Below are positions 1 through 10,222 of a stretch of 64,000 nt of DNA, piece after piece. The stretch's first letter is position 1, and each line of letters begins with the position of its first letter. A model generated the notes under the pieces. It ran no database searches, was not told where the DNA came from, and saw only the letters and a program-made list of their open reading frames with translations. The stretch is from Lelliottia sp. JS-SCA-14. Lineage in GTDB: Bacteria > Pseudomonadota > Gammaproteobacteria > Enterobacterales > Enterobacteriaceae. The stretch lies in contig NZ_CP141606.1 in NCBI RefSeq assembly GCF_035593345.1, forward strand, positions 186,001 to 250,000, written 5' to 3'. The translations under genes were made by a program, and so were the position numbers.

Positions 1-306
1 GCCTTTCGCCACGGCTGGGGCGATGCGCTCAAGCACAACCGGACCGACGGCGGTGGTCACCAGGTCAACGCTTGCGATCAGATCAACGACGTCGTCGCCA
101 ATGCTGCTGACCGCATTCACGCCGGAGACGGTTTCAACCAGCTCGTTTTCTCCCACGACGTGAACCTGATAGCTATGACGGGCATTCAGGGCGTCGAGCA
201 CCACTTGATTCACATCGGCGAATGTCAGCGTAATGCCCGCGTCTGCCAGCAGTTTGCCGATAAAACCACGACCAATATTACCTGCGCCAAAATGTAATGC
301 TTTCAT
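1..306 (-). CDS. mtlD: Mannitol-1-phosphate 5-dehydrogenase, N-terminal part
   Basis: Cut by the window edge: only the first 102 residues are present, read on the minus strand from an ATG at 306. The protein begins [20 protein letters not shown], with the Rossmann GxGxxGxG nucleotide-binding loop of MtlD at residues 7-14. The family oxidises cytoplasmic mannitol-1-P, made by MtlA, to fructose-6-P with NAD+. It lies about 150 bp downstream of mtlA on the same strand, the usual mtlA-mtlD operon order, with a palindromic repeat in the gap. Identification is secure; the C-terminal domain is outside the window. Confidence 0.95.
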   Translation of the reverse strand, partial: MKALHFGAGNIGRGFIGKLLADAGITLTFADVNQVVLDALNARHSYQVHVVGENELVETVSGVNAVSSIGDDVVDLIASVDLVTTAVGPVVLERIAPAVAKG

Positions 307-340
307 AGTATTAACCTTCATCAATGTTTTGACCCGAGAG

Positions 341-449
341 GGCTGGGGTGAGGCATTTCCCTCACCCTAACCCTCTCCCAAAGGGAGAGGGGATAGACCG
401 CACCCCATTTTACTCCCTCTCCCGGGGGAGAGGGCAGGGGTGAGGGCGA
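341..449. repeat. Paired intergenic palindromes (CCCTCTCCC family)
   Basis: Two G/C-rich imperfect palindromes built on CCCTCACCC, CCCTCTCCC and their complements lie in the mtlA-mtlD gap. Similar units occur at 5293-5317 and 21468-21501. This matches a dispersed intergenic repeat type seen in enterobacterial genomes. In a transcript each would fold into a stable stem, which could set relative mtlA and mtlD mRNA levels; that role is inference. Confidence 0.7.
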
Positions 450-452
450 ACG

Positions 453-2363
453 TTACTTGTTCAGCAGCGCCAGTACTTCTTCCACGCTGGTGGTCTGCGC
501 CAGGCGCTCGATGACGGATTCGTCATCCAGGGCGTTGGTCAGGCTGGTAATCACCTGGATGTGCTCGTTGTTGCGAGCGGCGATACCAATCACCAGACGG
601 GCGATGTCGTCTTCTTCTTCACCGAAGCGCACGCCTGCCGGGTACTGACAGAACACCACGCCGGTTTTCAGCACGCGATCTTTCGCTTCAACCGTGCCGT
701 GCGGAACCGCGATGGACTCGCCCAGGTAGGTTGGGGTCAGTTTCTCACGTTCCAGCATCGCATCCACATATTCTGGCTCGACATAACCGCCTTTCACCAG
801 CTGCTCACCGGCAAAGCGAATCGCTTCTTCTTTGTGGCTCGCAGTACGACCGAGGAAGATGTTCTCAGCGCCCAGACGGAACAGGTGGCTGTCGTTTGGA
901 TCAAAGCTGTCTTTCAGGCTATCACGGACTTTCACTTCGTTGTCGGTGTGACGCTGTGCTGCCACCAGACGCTCAGTCAGGCTGGTGTACAGGCCGCTGT
1001 CGAGGAAGTTAGTCAGAGAAATATGCTGCGCCTGTGGCACCTGACGCATCGCACGCTCTGTCAGATCGCGGTGCGTGATAACCAGGTCGACATCTGGCGG
1101 CAGGCTGTTGATGGCGCTGTTGGTCACGGAGATGTGGGTCAGGCCCGCATCCTGGACTTTCTTACGCAGCACGCCAGCACCCATGGCGCTTGAACCCATA
1201 CCGGCATCACAGGCGACGATGATTTTGCGCACGTGGCTCAGGTCGTTAGACACTTCGCCAGCAGACAGCGGAGTTGCCGCGCCTTTGGATTCAGATTTCA
1301 TATCCTGCATGCGACGGGTCGCTGCTTCGATATCGTCGTCTTCTTTCACTTTGCTGGTTTTCAGCAGGATGGCTGAGACCGCGAAGGAGACCGCCATGGC
1401 CGCACAAATTGCCGCGATGTTCGCGAAGTACGCGCCTTTCGGAGTCATCGCCAGAACCGCCAGGATGGAGCCTGGAGACGCCGGAGAAACCAGGCCGCCG
1501 TTCAGCATAGTCAGTGTGAACACACCGGTCATACCGCCGAGGATAACGGCCAGGATCAGACGTGGGTTCATCAGAACATATGGGAAGTAAATTTCGTGGA
1601 TACCACCCAGGAAGTGGATGATAGCCGCGCCGCCTGCAGACTGTTTAGCGCTGCCGCGACCGAAGAACATGTACGCCAGCAGAACACCCATACCTGGACC
1701 TGGGTTCGCTTCAATCAGGAAGAAGATGGATTTGCCCAGTTCATGGGACTGCTGAATACCCAACGGTGAGAAGATACCGTGGTTGATGGCGTTGTTGAGG
1801 AACAGGATTTTCGCCGGTTCAACAAAGATAGACGCCAGCGGCAGCATGTCGTGCACGACCATGAAGTTAACGCCAGCGGCCAGCACTTTCGACAGCACTT
1901 CAACCGCAGGGCCAATGCCGAGGAACGCCAGAATCGCCAGGATCATACCGATGATGCCAGCGGAGAAGTTGTTCACCAGCATTTCGAAGCCGGATTTGAT
2001 CTTGCCATCAACCCAGACGTCAAATTTCTTAATTGCCCAGCCGCCTAAAGGACCGGCAATCATCGCGCCGAGGAACATCGGCATATCCGCACCGACGATC
2101 ACGCCCATGGTGGTAATCGCACCGACCACGCCGCCGCGATCGCCGCCAACCAGACGACCACCGGTATAACCGATGAGCAGTGGCAGCAGATAGGTAATCA
2201 TTGGGCCAACGAGTTTCGCCAGCGTTTCGTTCGGCAACCACCCTGTCGGAATAAATAACGCAGTGATGATACCCCACGCGATAAACGCGCCGATATTTGG
2301 CATCACCATGTTGCTCAGGAAGCGACCAAAGCTTTGCACTTTGATCTTGATATCGGATGACAT
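453..2363 (-). CDS. mtlA: PTS mannitol transporter, fused EIICBA
   Basis: 636 aa, essentially the E. coli length (637). It imports D-mannitol across the inner membrane and phosphorylates it to mannitol-1-P using HPr-phosphate. Domain order: membrane EIIC about residues 1-340 (many hydrophobic segments, with the NHGIFSPLG and GGIHEIYFPY motifs), EIIB about 375-470 with the phosphocysteine in IIVACDAGMGSSAMG, and EIIA about 490-636 with the phosphohistidine in GESIAVPHGT. The ATG at 2363 gives the family N terminus MSSDIKIKVQSFGRFLS. It is first gene of mtlA-mtlD and is preceded by an array of CRP-like sites, implying catabolite control. No missing residue was seen. Confidence 0.98.
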   Translation of the reverse strand: MSSDIKIKVQSFGRFLSNMVMPNIGAFIAWGIITALFIPTGWLPNETLAKLVGPMITYLLPLLIGYTGGRLVGGDRGGVVGAITTMGVIVGADMPMFLGAMIAGPLGGWAIKKFDVWVDGKIKSGFEMLVNNFSAGIIGMILAILAFLGIGPAVEVLSKVLAAGVNFMVVHDMLPLASIFVEPAKILFLNNAINHGIFSPLGIQQSHELGKSIFFLIEANPGPGMGVLLAYMFFGRGSAKQSAGGAAIIHFLGGIHEIYFPYVLMNPRLILAVILGGMTGVFTLTMLNGGLVSPASPGSILAVLAMTPKGAYFANIAAICAAMAVSFAVSAILLKTSKVKEDDDIEAATRRMQDMKSESKGAATPLSAGEVSNDLSHVRKIIVACDAGMGSSAMGAGVLRKKVQDAGLTHISVTNSAINSLPPDVDLVITHRDLTERAMRQVPQAQHISLTNFLDSGLYTSLTERLVAAQRHTDNEVKVRDSLKDSFDPNDSHLFRLGAENIFLGRTASHKEEAIRFAGEQLVKGGYVEPEYVDAMLEREKLTPTYLGESIAVPHGTVEAKDRVLKTGVVFCQYPAGVRFGEEEDDIARLVIGIAARNNEHIQVITSLTNALDDESVIERLAQTTSVEEVLALLNK

Positions 2364-3022
2364 AAAACACCCCTTCTTCTGTTTACGCTTAGGCTTGCGG
2401 CCCGAGGTTTATCGTTAATGTGCGGCGGCAGAGGTAGCCGAGCCCTGTTCTGATGCTGTGAAATCTGGCACTGAATCGTTCAACTGTCCAGACAGCGGAA
2501 TTTTGTGTGATCTCAATCACGTAAATGTAGGGGGTGGGGCTAAAAATGAAGTGATCCGTGTCACAAAAGCGGTGTGTAAAAAAAATACAGACGGGCTAAA
2601 TCAGCCGTGATTGACGCTTTTCTGTGACTGAAATCACATTTCGCGTTGGCGTGTTTGTTGGATGTTTGTGATCATCTTCACAATAAATTTGAAGGCAGAA
2701 TTCTCCAGGTGTGATCGTCGCCTACATCTGTTTTGTCAATTCAGCCAGGCTGTAACTCAGCAACTCATCCTTTCACGTCATCGTCATCCCTTAGTGTTAT
2801 GGAGAAAAGGCGTAATGAGGATTAATCTGCTAATGTAAACTTAAGTCGATTCTTAGTCAGGATATATTTTGTCACGCTATTAAACTTGCGCGGAGTTATT
2901 TTAAAAATAATACTCCACGGCTCTAAATTATATGTGCAAAAGATTTGCGCAGTATGAAAGTTAATTTGGTTGCTTACCATTTAATATTTTTAAAGAGTTG
3001 AAGCTATTTTAGTGAGGCAAAT
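2364..3022. other. 659-bp mtlA/yibI divergent intergenic region
   Basis: This gap separates divergent mtlA and yibI. The half nearest mtlA holds the CRP-like array. From about 2760 to 3010 the sequence is AT-rich and is likely to hold the yibI promoter and the mtlA upstream region. No ORF of convincing quality and no terminator was recognised. An sRNA cannot be excluded. Confidence 0.6.
2506..2714 (-). promoter_or_regulatory. mtlA control region with several CRP-like sites
   Basis: Four matches to TGTGA-N6-TCACA lie upstream of mtlA: 2506-2521 (TGTGA/TCACG), 2550-2565 (AGTGA/TCACA), 2623-2638 (TGTGA/TCACA, perfect) and 2667-2682 (TGTGA/TCACA, perfect). A fifth half-site TGTGA is at 2710-2714. 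The E. coli mtl promoter is known for an unusual array of five CRP sites, so conservation of this layout supports strong cAMP-CRP activation. The sites are seen directly; occupancy is inferred. Confidence 0.8.
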
Positions 3023-3379
3023 ATGTTCCTTAACTATTTCGCGCTGGGCGTATTAGTTTTCGTGTTCCTTGTCATTTTCTACGGGATCATCGCGATTCAT
3101 GACATCCCCTATTTGATGGCCAAAAAACGTAATCACCCCCATGCCGATGCCATTCATACGGCAGGCTGGGTCAGTCTGTTCACCCTTCATGTTATCTGGC
3201 CGTTCCTGTGGATTTGGGCCACGCTGTATCAGCCCGAGCGCGGATGGGGCATGCAGAACCATGGTGCGCAGTCCCCGCAACAACCCGATATCGATGCCCT
3301 CTCCAGACGCGTTGCCGAGCTGGAAAACCGGCTGGCCGCGGAGCACGTCCCCGCAGATAAAAATACGCCGGAGAGCTAA
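3023..3379 (+). CDS. yibI: DUF3302 inner membrane protein YibI
   Basis: 118 aa, close to E. coli YibI. It has two hydrophobic segments (about residues 5-25 and 48-68) enclosing the conserved stretch [24 protein letters not shown], quoted here only to its family core [11 protein letters not shown], followed by a hydrophilic C-terminal tail with a short coiled-coil-like region ([14 protein letters not shown]). The DUF3302 family is always found beside HlyD-type adaptors, and yibH starts 2 nt after this stop. No biochemical function is established; the inference is that the pair forms a small envelope efflux or assembly unit. Confidence 0.9.
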   Translation: MFLNYFALGVLVFVFLVIFYGIIAIHDIPYLMAKKRNHPHADAIHTAGWVSLFTLHVIWPFLWIWATLYQPERGWGMQNHGAQSPQQPDIDALSRRVAELENRLAAEHVPADKNTPES

Positions 3380-3381
3380 TC

Positions 3382-4518
3382 ATGGATCTGTTGATCATTC
3401 TGACTTACGTCGCCTTTGCGTGGGCGATCTTTAAAATATTCCGTATTCCGGTGAATCAGTGGACGCTCGCCACCGCCGCATTAGGTGGTGTATTTATCGT
3501 CGCCGGACTCATTTTATTAATGAACTATAACCACCCTTATACGTTTACGGCGCAAAAGGCGGTTATTTCTATTCCGATCACGCCGCAGGTGACAGGTGTG
3601 GTGAGTGAAGTCACGGATAAAAATAACCAGCTGATTAAAAAAGGCGATGTGTTATTTAAACTCGATCCGGTGCGTTATCAGGCCCGAGTCGACCGATTAC
3701 AGGCCGACCTGGTGACGGCAACGCACAATATCGACGTGCTGAAAGCCCAGCTTTCGGAAGCCCAGGCCAATACGACCCGCGTCTCGGCGGAGCGCGACCG
3801 TCTGTATAAGGATTATCAGCGTTACCTCAAAGGCAGCCAGGCTCGGGTGAATCCGTTCTCTGAAAGCGACATCGACAACGCGCGGCAGAACTATCTGGCG
3901 CAGGATGCGATGGTGAAAGCGTCTATTGCCGATCAGAGCCAAATTCAAAGCCAGTTAGACAGCATGGTCAACGGCGAGCAGTCGCAGATTGTCAGCCTGC
4001 GGGCCCAGCTCACCGAGGCGAAATATAACCTCGATCAGACGATTGTGCGTGCGCCGAGCGACGGGTACGTCACCCAGGTGCTGATCCGCCCCGGAACTTA
4101 CGCCGCCGCGCTGCCGCTGCGTCCGGTGATGGTCTTTATTCCTGAGCAGAAACGCCAGATTGTGGCGCAGTTCCGCCAGAACTCGCTCCTGCGCCTGAAA
4201 CCGGGTGACGATGCGGAAGTGGTGTTTAATGCGCTGCCGGGGCAGGTGTTCCATGGCAAGCTGAGCAGTATTTTACCGGTGGTGCCGGGTGGTTCCTACC
4301 AGGCGCAAGGCTCGCTGCAATCTCTGACGGTCGTGCCGGGAACAGACGGGGTGCTCGCCACCATCGATCTGGACCCTAATGCCGACGTAGATGCGCTGCC
4401 GGACGGGATCTACGCGCAGGTGGCGGTCTATTCCGATCACTTCTCGCATGTGTCGGTGATGAGGAAGGTGCTGCTGCGCATGACCAGCTGGATGCATTAC
4501 CTTTATCTTGACCATTAA
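3382..4518 (+). CDS. yibH: HlyD-family membrane fusion protein YibH
   Basis: 378 aa. One N-terminal membrane anchor (about residues 28-50) is followed by a periplasmic adaptor: a biotinyl-lipoyl-like barrel half ([16 protein letters not shown]... [11 protein letters not shown]), a long alpha-helical hairpin (about 95-210, rich in Q/A/L), the second lipoyl half ([15 protein letters not shown]) and a beta-barrel domain. Such proteins bridge inner-membrane transporters to outer-membrane channels. It is translated immediately after yibI, and E. coli carries the same pair next to mtlA. Substrate is unknown. No transporter subunit or TolC homologue lies nearby. Confidence 0.92.
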   Translation: MDLLIILTYVAFAWAIFKIFRIPVNQWTLATAALGGVFIVAGLILLMNYNHPYTFTAQKAVISIPITPQVTGVVSEVTDKNNQLIKKGDVLFKLDPVRYQARVDRLQADLVTATHNIDVLKAQLSEAQANTTRVSAERDRLYKDYQRYLKGSQARVNPFSESDIDNARQNYLAQDAMVKASIADQSQIQSQLDSMVNGEQSQIVSLRAQLTEAKYNLDQTIVRAPSDGYVTQVLIRPGTYAAALPLRPVMVFIPEQKRQIVAQFRQNSLLRLKPGDDAEVVFNALPGQVFHGKLSSILPVVPGGSYQAQGSLQSLTVVPGTDGVLATIDLDPNADVDALPDGIYAQVAVYSDHFSHVSVMRKVLLRMTSWMHYLYLDH

Positions 4519-4531
4519 AGCCTGCCCGTCG

Positions 4532-4563
4532 AGTAGGTCGGGTAAGCGAAGCGCCACCCGGTG
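4532..4563. repeat. REP-like element after yibH
   Basis: A palindromic unit with GTAGGTCGGGTAAGCGAAGC followed by GCCACCCGG, the typical enterobacterial REP layout. It lies just after the yibH stop and ahead of yibF. Confidence 0.7.
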
Positions 4564-4632
4564 CTAACAGACCTGCACATTTTTCATTGCCTGATCCATA
4601 CTTACCCTTTTGTTGGCGTAAAGGATCAGGCA

Positions 4633-5241
4633 ATGAAACTCATCGGCAGCTACACCAGCCCCTTCGTGCGTAAAATTTCGATTCTCCTGCTGGAAAAAGG
4701 GATCACCTTCGAGTTCGTGAACGAACAGCCCTATCAGGCAGAAACCGGCGTCGCGCAGTACAACCCGCTGGGCAAAGTCCCGGCACTGGTGACCGATGAT
4801 GGCGAAACCTGGTTTGATTCTCCCATTATTGCGGAATACATCGAGCTGCTCGGCATTGCCCCGGCGATGGTGCCCCGCGAGCCGAAAGCGGCGCTGATGG
4901 TGAAACAGATCGAAGCGCTGGCCGACGGCATCATGGATGCCGGGCTGGTGTCTGTCCGCGAACAGGCGCGTCCTGCGGCGCAACAGTCTGAGGCGGAGCT
5001 GGTGCGCCAGCGGGAGAAAATCAGCCGCAGCCTCGACATGTGCGAGCAGCTTCTTCAGGACGGAAAAATCAGCACCGATACGGTGAATCTGGCGACCATC
5101 GCCATCGCCTGCGCGATCGGCTATCTCAACTTCCGCCGCGTCTCACCCGGCTGGTGCGTCGACCGTCCGCTGCTGGTCAAACTGGCCGAAACCCTCTTCC
5201 AGCGGGAAAGTTTTGCCCGCACCGAACCGCCAAAGGCTTGA
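4633..5241 (+). CDS. yibF: Glutathione S-transferase-like protein YibF
   Basis: 202 aa when read from the ATG at 4633, which is preceded by AGGA and gives the family N terminus [14 protein letters not shown]; an upstream in-frame start at 4561 would add 24 residues unlike the family. An N-terminal thioredoxin-like domain (residues 1-80, with the cis-Pro in GKVPAL and the ESxI-like DSPIIAEY glutathione-binding motif) is followed by an all-helical domain. E. coli YibF is a GST homologue without a clear substrate. It is the last gene before selA, as in E. coli, where it is sometimes treated as part of the sel transcription unit. Confidence 0.92.
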   Translation: MKLIGSYTSPFVRKISILLLEKGITFEFVNEQPYQAETGVAQYNPLGKVPALVTDDGETWFDSPIIAEYIELLGIAPAMVPREPKAALMVKQIEALADGIMDAGLVSVREQARPAAQQSEAELVRQREKISRSLDMCEQLLQDGKISTDTVNLATIAIACAIGYLNFRRVSPGWCVDRPLLVKLAETLFQRESFARTEPPKA

Positions 5242-5292
5242 TACGGGTTATAACACTTCACCGTGGTACGCGGTACAATCCCCCCGCACGTT

Positions 5293-5328
5293 GACTCCCT
5301 CTCCCGTCGGGAGGGGGGAAGGCCTTCC
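5293..5328 (+). promoter_or_regulatory. Two adjacent palindromes in the selA leader
   Basis: A CCCTCTCCC/GGGAGGGG stem is followed directly by the perfect 12-bp palindrome GGAAGGCCTTCC (5317-5328), 18 nt before the selA start. E. coli selAB is reported to carry a SECIS-like element in its 5' leader through which SelB limits expression. Whether these stems play that role is uncertain, because the AGGUCU-like apical loop of a SECIS is not evident here. Confidence 0.4.
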
Positions 5329-5345
5329 AACCGCCAGGCATGTTA

Positions 5346-6731
5346 ATGACTACTCATCGTTCCCTTTACAGCCAAATCCCCGCGACCGATCGCCTGCTGC
5401 GCGATCCCCACTTCACTGCTTTGCTTGCACAGTCCGGACACACCCGCATGGTGGCGCTCCTGAATCAGATGCAGGACGAAGCTCGCCTGCACATCCAGAC
5501 GCAAAACGCGCTGCCACAGTGGTGTGAAGACTGGGCGCAAGAAGCGGAGAAACGGCTGACCGCGCAAACGCATAGCGCGTTGCGCCCGGTGATTAACCTG
5601 ACGGGAACGGTGCTGCACACTAATTTAGGCCGCGCGCAGCAGGCGGAAGAGGCGATTGCGGCGGTCACCCAGGCGATGCGCTCCCCGGTGACGCTGGAGT
5701 ACGATCTGGACGGTGCCGGGCGCGGACACCGCGATCGCGCTCTGGCCGATCTGCTCTGTCAGATCACCGGCGCGGAAGATGCCTGCATCGTGAACAACAA
5801 CGCGGCGGCGGTCCTGCTGATGCTGGCGGCGACGGCGAGCGGCAAAGAGGTGGTGGTCTCACGCGGTGAACTGGTGGAGATCGGCGGCGCGTTCCGCATT
5901 CCGGACGTGATGCGTCAGGCGGGATGCGAACTGCACGAAGTCGGAACCACCAACCGCACTCACGCCAAAGATTATCGCGCGGCGGTCAACGAAAATACCG
6001 CCCTGCTGATGAAGGTCCACACCAGCAACTACCAGATCGAAGGCTTCACTAAAACGCTGGAAGAGGCGGAGCTGGCAGAGATTGGCCGCGAGCTGAACGT
6101 GCCGGTGATTGCCGATCTGGGCAGCGGTTCGCTGGTGGATCTCAGCCAGTACGGTCTGCCGAAAGAGCCGATGCCGCAGGAGATGATCGCCGCGGGCGTG
6201 AGCCTGGTGAGTTTCTCCGGCGACAAACTGCTCGGCGGCCCGCAGGCCGGGATTGTGGTGGGCAAACGCGAGCTGATTGCGAAGCTCCAGCAGCACCCGC
6301 TGAAACGCGCCCTGCGCGCGGATAAAATGACCCTCGCCGCGCTGGAAGCGACGCTGCGTCTCTACCTCCATCCGGAAAAACTGGCCGAGCGCCTGCCGAC
6401 GCTGCGCCTGCTGGCGCGCGATGCGGCCTCCATTCGTGCGCAGGCTGAATTATTGCTCCCGAGAGTCGCCGCGCACTACGTCGATTTCGACGTGCGGGTC
6501 GAATCCTGTCAGTCGCAGATCGGCAGCGGGTCGCTGCCCGTTGATCGCCTTCCCAGCGCTGCGCTGACTCTGACGCCGCGCGACGGGCGCGGAAGCCAGC
6601 TCGAAAGTTTATCTGCGCGCTGGCGTGCGCTGCCTACGCCTGTCATCGGGCGTATTTATGATGGTCGTCTGTGGCTGGATCTGCGCTGCCTTGAAGATGA
6701 AGAACGGTTTCTGGAGATGTTGTTGAAATGA
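5346..6731 (+). CDS. selA: L-seryl-tRNA(Sec) selenium transferase
   Basis: 461 aa (E. coli 463). This PLP enzyme converts Ser-tRNA(Sec) to Sec-tRNA(Sec) using selenophosphate. The PLP lysine is visible in [15 protein letters not shown] (about residue 292), along with the cofactor-pocket motifs [14 protein letters not shown] and [13 protein letters not shown] chose the ATG at 5346 ([10 protein letters not shown]), which has AGG 7 nt upstream and matches the E. coli N terminus; an ATG at 5340 in frame would add two residues. The stop overlaps the selB start by 4 nt, so the two are translationally coupled. The sequence is intact. Confidence 0.98.
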   Translation: MTTHRSLYSQIPATDRLLRDPHFTALLAQSGHTRMVALLNQMQDEARLHIQTQNALPQWCEDWAQEAEKRLTAQTHSALRPVINLTGTVLHTNLGRAQQAEEAIAAVTQAMRSPVTLEYDLDGAGRGHRDRALADLLCQITGAEDACIVNNNAAAVLLMLAATASGKEVVVSRGELVEIGGAFRIPDVMRQAGCELHEVGTTNRTHAKDYRAAVNENTALLMKVHTSNYQIEGFTKTLEEAELAEIGRELNVPVIADLGSGSLVDLSQYGLPKEPMPQEMIAAGVSLVSFSGDKLLGGPQAGIVVGKRELIAKLQQHPLKRALRADKMTLAALEATLRLYLHPEKLAERLPTLRLLARDAASIRAQAELLLPRVAAHYVDFDVRVESCQSQIGSGSLPVDRLPSAALTLTPRDGRGSQLESLSARWRALPTPVIGRIYDGRLWLDLRCLEDEERFLEMLLK

Positions 6732-8578
6732 TTATTGCCACTGCCGGTCACGTAGACCACGGAAAAACCACCCTTTTACAGGCCATTACCGGCGTGAATG
6801 CCGACCGTCTGCCGGAAGAGAAAAAGCGCGGCATGACCATCGATCTGGGCTATGCCTACTGGCCGCAGCCGGACGGTCGCGTGCTCGGGTTTATTGATGT
6901 GCCGGGGCATGAAAAGTTTCTCGCCAATATGCTGGCCGGGGTGGGCGGGATCGATCACGCCCTGCTGGTGGTGGCCTGTGATGACGGTGTAATGGCGCAA
7001 ACGCGTGAGCACCTGGCGATTTTACAGCTGACGGGCAAACCGCAGCTGACGGTCGCGCTGACCAAAGCCGATCGCGTCGAAGAGCATCGCATTGACGAAG
7101 TGCGCGAAGAGATCCGCACCACGCTGCTGGAATTTGGTTTTGCCGATGCGCCGGTGTTTGTCACCGTCGCGACAGAAGGCCGTGGAATCGACGCTTTACG
7201 CGACCACTTGCTGCAACTTCCTGACCGCCAGCACGCGAGCGATCACCGCTTCCGCCTGGCCATTGACCGTGCTTTCACCGTAAAAGGGGCCGGGCTGGTG
7301 GTGACCGGAACGGCGCTGAGCGGAGAAGTTAAAGTGGGCGACAGCCTGTGGCTCACGGGCGCGAACAAGCCGATGCGCGTGCGCGGCCTGCACGCCCAGA
7401 ATCAGCCTTCAGAACAGGCGCACGCCGGGCAACGTATTGCCCTGAACATCGCGGGCGATGCGGAAAAAGATCAGCTCAATCGCGGCGACTGGCTGCTGGC
7501 CGACGCGCCGCCGGAGCCGTCCGAGCGCGTGATTGTCTCTCTGCACACCCACACGCCGCTGACCCAGTGGCAGCCGCTGCATATTCATCACGCCGCCAGC
7601 CACGTGACCGGGCGGGTCTCGCTGCTGGAAAACGACCTGGCGGAGCTGGTGCTGGATACCCCTCTGTGGCTGGCGGATAACGACCGGCTGGTGCTGCGCG
7701 ATATCTCGGCGCGCGCCACCCTGGCAGGGGCTCGGGTGGTGACGCTCAATCCGCCGCGCCGCGGGAAACGTAAACCGGAATACCTGCAATGGCTGGCGGC
7801 ACTGGCGCAGGCGGAAGAGGACCAGGCCGCGCTGGCGGTGCACCTCGATCGCGGCGCGGTGAACCTGGTGGATTTCGCCTGGGCGCGCCAGCTGAGCGGT
7901 GACGGTTTGCGTCAGCTCACGCAGCAGCCGGGCTTTATCCAGGCCGGGTACAGCCTGCTGAATGCCCCGGTGGCCGCCCGCTGGCAACGCAAAGTGCTGA
8001 CCACGCTCGCCACCTATCACGAACAGCATCAGGACGAGCCAGGCCCAGGCCGCGAACGCCTGCGCCGCATGGCGCTGCCGATGGAAGACGATGCGCTGGT
8101 GCTGCTGCTGATTGAAAAGATGCGCGAAAGCGGGGTGATCCACAGTCATCACGGCTGGCTGCATCTTCCCGATCACAAAGCCGGGTTTACCTCCGAGCAG
8201 GAAACGATCTGGCAAAAAGTGGCCCCGCTGTTTGGCGACGAGCCCTGGTGGGTTCGCGATCTGGCTCGTGAAACGGCGACGGATGAAGTGGTGATGCGCC
8301 AGGTATTACGCCACGCCGCGCAGCAGGGGCTAATTACCGCGATCGTTAAAGATCGTTATTACCGTAACGATCGCATCGTGACTTTCGCGAGTTTGATCCG
8401 CGAACTGGATCAGGAGAAGGGATCGACCTGCGCCGCCGATTTCCGCGATCGCCTGAACGTCGGTCGCAAACTGGCGATTCAAATTCTGGAGTATTTCAAT
8501 CGTATCGGCTTCACGCGCCGCCGCGGCAATGACCATCTGCTGCGCGATTCCCTCCTGTTCCCGAAGACCGAGCAATAA
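6728..8578 (+). CDS. selB: Selenocysteine-specific elongation factor SelB
   Basis: 616 aa (E. coli 614). An EF-Tu-like GTPase domain comes first, with [12 protein letters not shown] (P-loop, residues 6-17), DVPGHEKF (G3) and TKAD (G4). Two beta-barrel domains follow, and the C-terminal third contains the winged-helix repeats that bind the SECIS hairpin. It delivers Sec-tRNA to UGA codons of selenoprotein mRNAs such as formate dehydrogenases. It overlaps selA in an operon. No selC or selD is present in the window. Confidence 0.98.
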   Translation: MIIATAGHVDHGKTTLLQAITGVNADRLPEEKKRGMTIDLGYAYWPQPDGRVLGFIDVPGHEKFLANMLAGVGGIDHALLVVACDDGVMAQTREHLAILQLTGKPQLTVALTKADRVEEHRIDEVREEIRTTLLEFGFADAPVFVTVATEGRGIDALRDHLLQLPDRQHASDHRFRLAIDRAFTVKGAGLVVTGTALSGEVKVGDSLWLTGANKPMRVRGLHAQNQPSEQAHAGQRIALNIAGDAEKDQLNRGDWLLADAPPEPSERVIVSLHTHTPLTQWQPLHIHHAASHVTGRVSLLENDLAELVLDTPLWLADNDRLVLRDISARATLAGARVVTLNPPRRGKRKPEYLQWLAALAQAEEDQAALAVHLDRGAVNLVDFAWARQLSGDGLRQLTQQPGFIQAGYSLLNAPVAARWQRKVLTTLATYHEQHQDEPGPGRERLRRMALPMEDDALVLLLIEKMRESGVIHSHHGWLHLPDHKAGFTSEQETIWQKVAPLFGDEPWWVRDLARETATDEVVMRQVLRHAAQQGLITAIVKDRYYRNDRIVTFASLIRELDQEKGSTCAADFRDRLNVGRKLAIQILEYFNRIGFTRRRGNDHLLRDSLLFPKTEQ

Positions 8579-8620
8579 GCGCGCGATCGAATCCGTGATA
8601 CGCGTCGTAAAGCCGTAAGC

Positions 8621-8643
8621 AGCTGGCGAGAAAATCGCCAGCT
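8621..8643 (+). terminator. Stem-loop after selB
   Basis: Perfect 9-bp inverted repeat AGCTGGCGA / TCGCCAGCT with a 5-nt loop, 42 nt after the selB stop. There is no T-run on the plus strand, so it may be a weak or Rho-assisted terminator or an mRNA end stabiliser. Confidence 0.45.
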
Positions 8644-8683
8644 GTGACTACCCTTGTTAGACACCAACAGCAAGGAGACGGTC

Positions 8684-10222
8684 ATGACGAACAATCCTCC
8701 CTCAACGCGTATGCAGCCTGGCGAGTATGGTTATCCCCTCAAGCTAAAACCCCGGTACGACAACTTCATCGGCGGCGGCTGGGTCGCGCCGGTCGATGGC
8801 GAATATTACTCAAACCTGACGCCAGTCACCGGGCAGCCGCTGTGTGAAATCGCCAGCTCTGGCAAAAAAGATATCGATCTGGCGCTGGATGCGGCGCACA
8901 AAGCGAAAGAGAAGTGGGCGCACACCTCCGTGCAGGACCGCGCGGCGATCCTGTTCAAAATCGCCGACCGCATGGAGCAAAATCTGGAGCTGCTGGCGGC
9001 GGCCGAGACCTGGGATAACGGCAAACCGATCCGTGAAACCACCGCGGCAGACGTCCCGCTGGCAATCGATCATTTCCGCTATTTTGCCTCCTGTATTCGC
9101 GCCCAGGAGGGCGGGATCAGTGAAGTCGACAGCGACACTGTCGCCTATCACTTCCAGGAGCCGCTGGGCGTGGTCGGGCAAATTATTCCGTGGAACTTCC
9201 CGCTGCTGATGGCGAGCTGGAAAATGGCGCCTGCGCTGGCGGCAGGCAACTGTGTGGTGCTCAAACCGGCGCGTTTAACGCCGCTGTCGGTGCTTCTGCT
9301 GATGGAAATCATCGGCGATCTGGTCCCGCCGGGCGTGATCAACGTGGTGAACGGTGCGGGCGGTGAGATCGGCGAATACCTGGCGACCTCAAAACGCATC
9401 GCCAAAGTGGCCTTTACCGGCTCGACGGAAGTCGGGCAGCAGATCATGCAGTACGCCACGCAGAACATCATTCCCGTAACCCTGGAGCTGGGCGGCAAAT
9501 CGCCGAACATCTTCTTTGCCGACGTGATGGACGAAGAGGACGCCTTCTTCGACAAAGCGATGGAAGGATTTGCCCTGTTCGCCTTTAACCAGGGCGAAGT
9601 TTGTACCTGCCCAAGCCGCGCGCTGGTGCAGGAATCGATTTATGAACGCTTTATGGAACGCGCGATTCGCCGCGTGGAGTCAATCCGCAGCGGTAACCCG
9701 TTGGATAGCGTGACGCAGATGGGGGCGCAGGTTTCGCATGGGCAGCTGGACACCATCCTGAACTACATCGATATCGGTAAAAAAGAGGGCGCGGATGTCC
9801 TGACCGGTGGTCGGCGTAAAGTGCTGGAGGGCGATCTGAAAGACGGGTATTACCTTGAGCCGACGATTCTGTTTGGCAAAAACAGTATGCGCGTCTTCCA
9901 GGAGGAGATATTTGGCCCGGTGCTGGCGGTCACGACCTTTAAAACGCCGGAAGAGGCGCTGGAGCTGGCTAACGATACGCAATACGGGTTGGGAGCCGGG
10001 GTCTGGAGTCGTAACGGGAATCTGGCGTACAAAATGGGGCGCGGCATTCAGGCCGGGCGCGTCTGGACCAACTGTTATCACGCCTATCCGGCCCACGCGG
10101 CATTCGGCGGATATAAACAGTCGGGCATCGGGCGTGAAACCCATAAGATGATGCTGGATCACTATCAACAGACGAAATGTCTGCTGGTGAGTTATTCAGA
10201 TAAACCGCTGGGACTGTTTTAA
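8684..10222 (+). CDS. aldB: Aldehyde dehydrogenase AldB
   Basis: 512 aa, same length as E. coli AldB. NAD(P)-dependent oxidation of short-chain aldehydes such as acetaldehyde to the acid. Catalytic elements are visible: [11 protein letters not shown] with the general base Glu (about residue 268) and [12 protein letters not shown] with the nucleophilic Cys (about 306). I chose the ATG at 8684 ([10 protein letters not shown]), 6 nt after AAGGAGA; an upstream in-frame start would add ten residues unlike the family. In E. coli yiaY separates selB from aldB; it is absent here and the gap is only 105 bp. Confidence 0.97.
   Translation: MTNNPPSTRMQPGEYGYPLKLKPRYDNFIGGGWVAPVDGEYYSNLTPVTGQPLCEIASSGKKDIDLALDAAHKAKEKWAHTSVQDRAAILFKIADRMEQNLELLAAAETWDNGKPIRETTAADVPLAIDHFRYFASCIRAQEGGISEVDSDTVAYHFQEPLGVVGQIIPWNFPLLMASWKMAPALAAGNCVVLKPARLTPLSVLLLMEIIGDLVPPGVINVVNGAGGEIGEYLATSKRIAKVAFTGSTEVGQQIMQYATQNIIPVTLELGGKSPNIFFADVMDEEDAFFDKAMEGFALFAFNQGEVCTCPSRALVQESIYERFMERAIRRVESIRSGNPLDSVTQMGAQVSHGQLDTILNYIDIGKKEGADVLTGGRRKVLEGDLKDGYYLEPTILFGKNSMRVFQEEIFGPVLAVTTFKTPEEALELANDTQYGLGAGVWSRNGNLAYKMGRGIQAGRVWTNCYHAYPAHAAFGGYKQSGIGRETHKMMLDHYQQTKCLLVSYSDKPLGLF

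Noticed and set aside
5293..5328. SECIS-like element in the selA leader
   Set aside because: A stable stem is present but the characteristic bulged U and AGGUCU loop are not evident, so it is listed only as palindromes of uncertain role.
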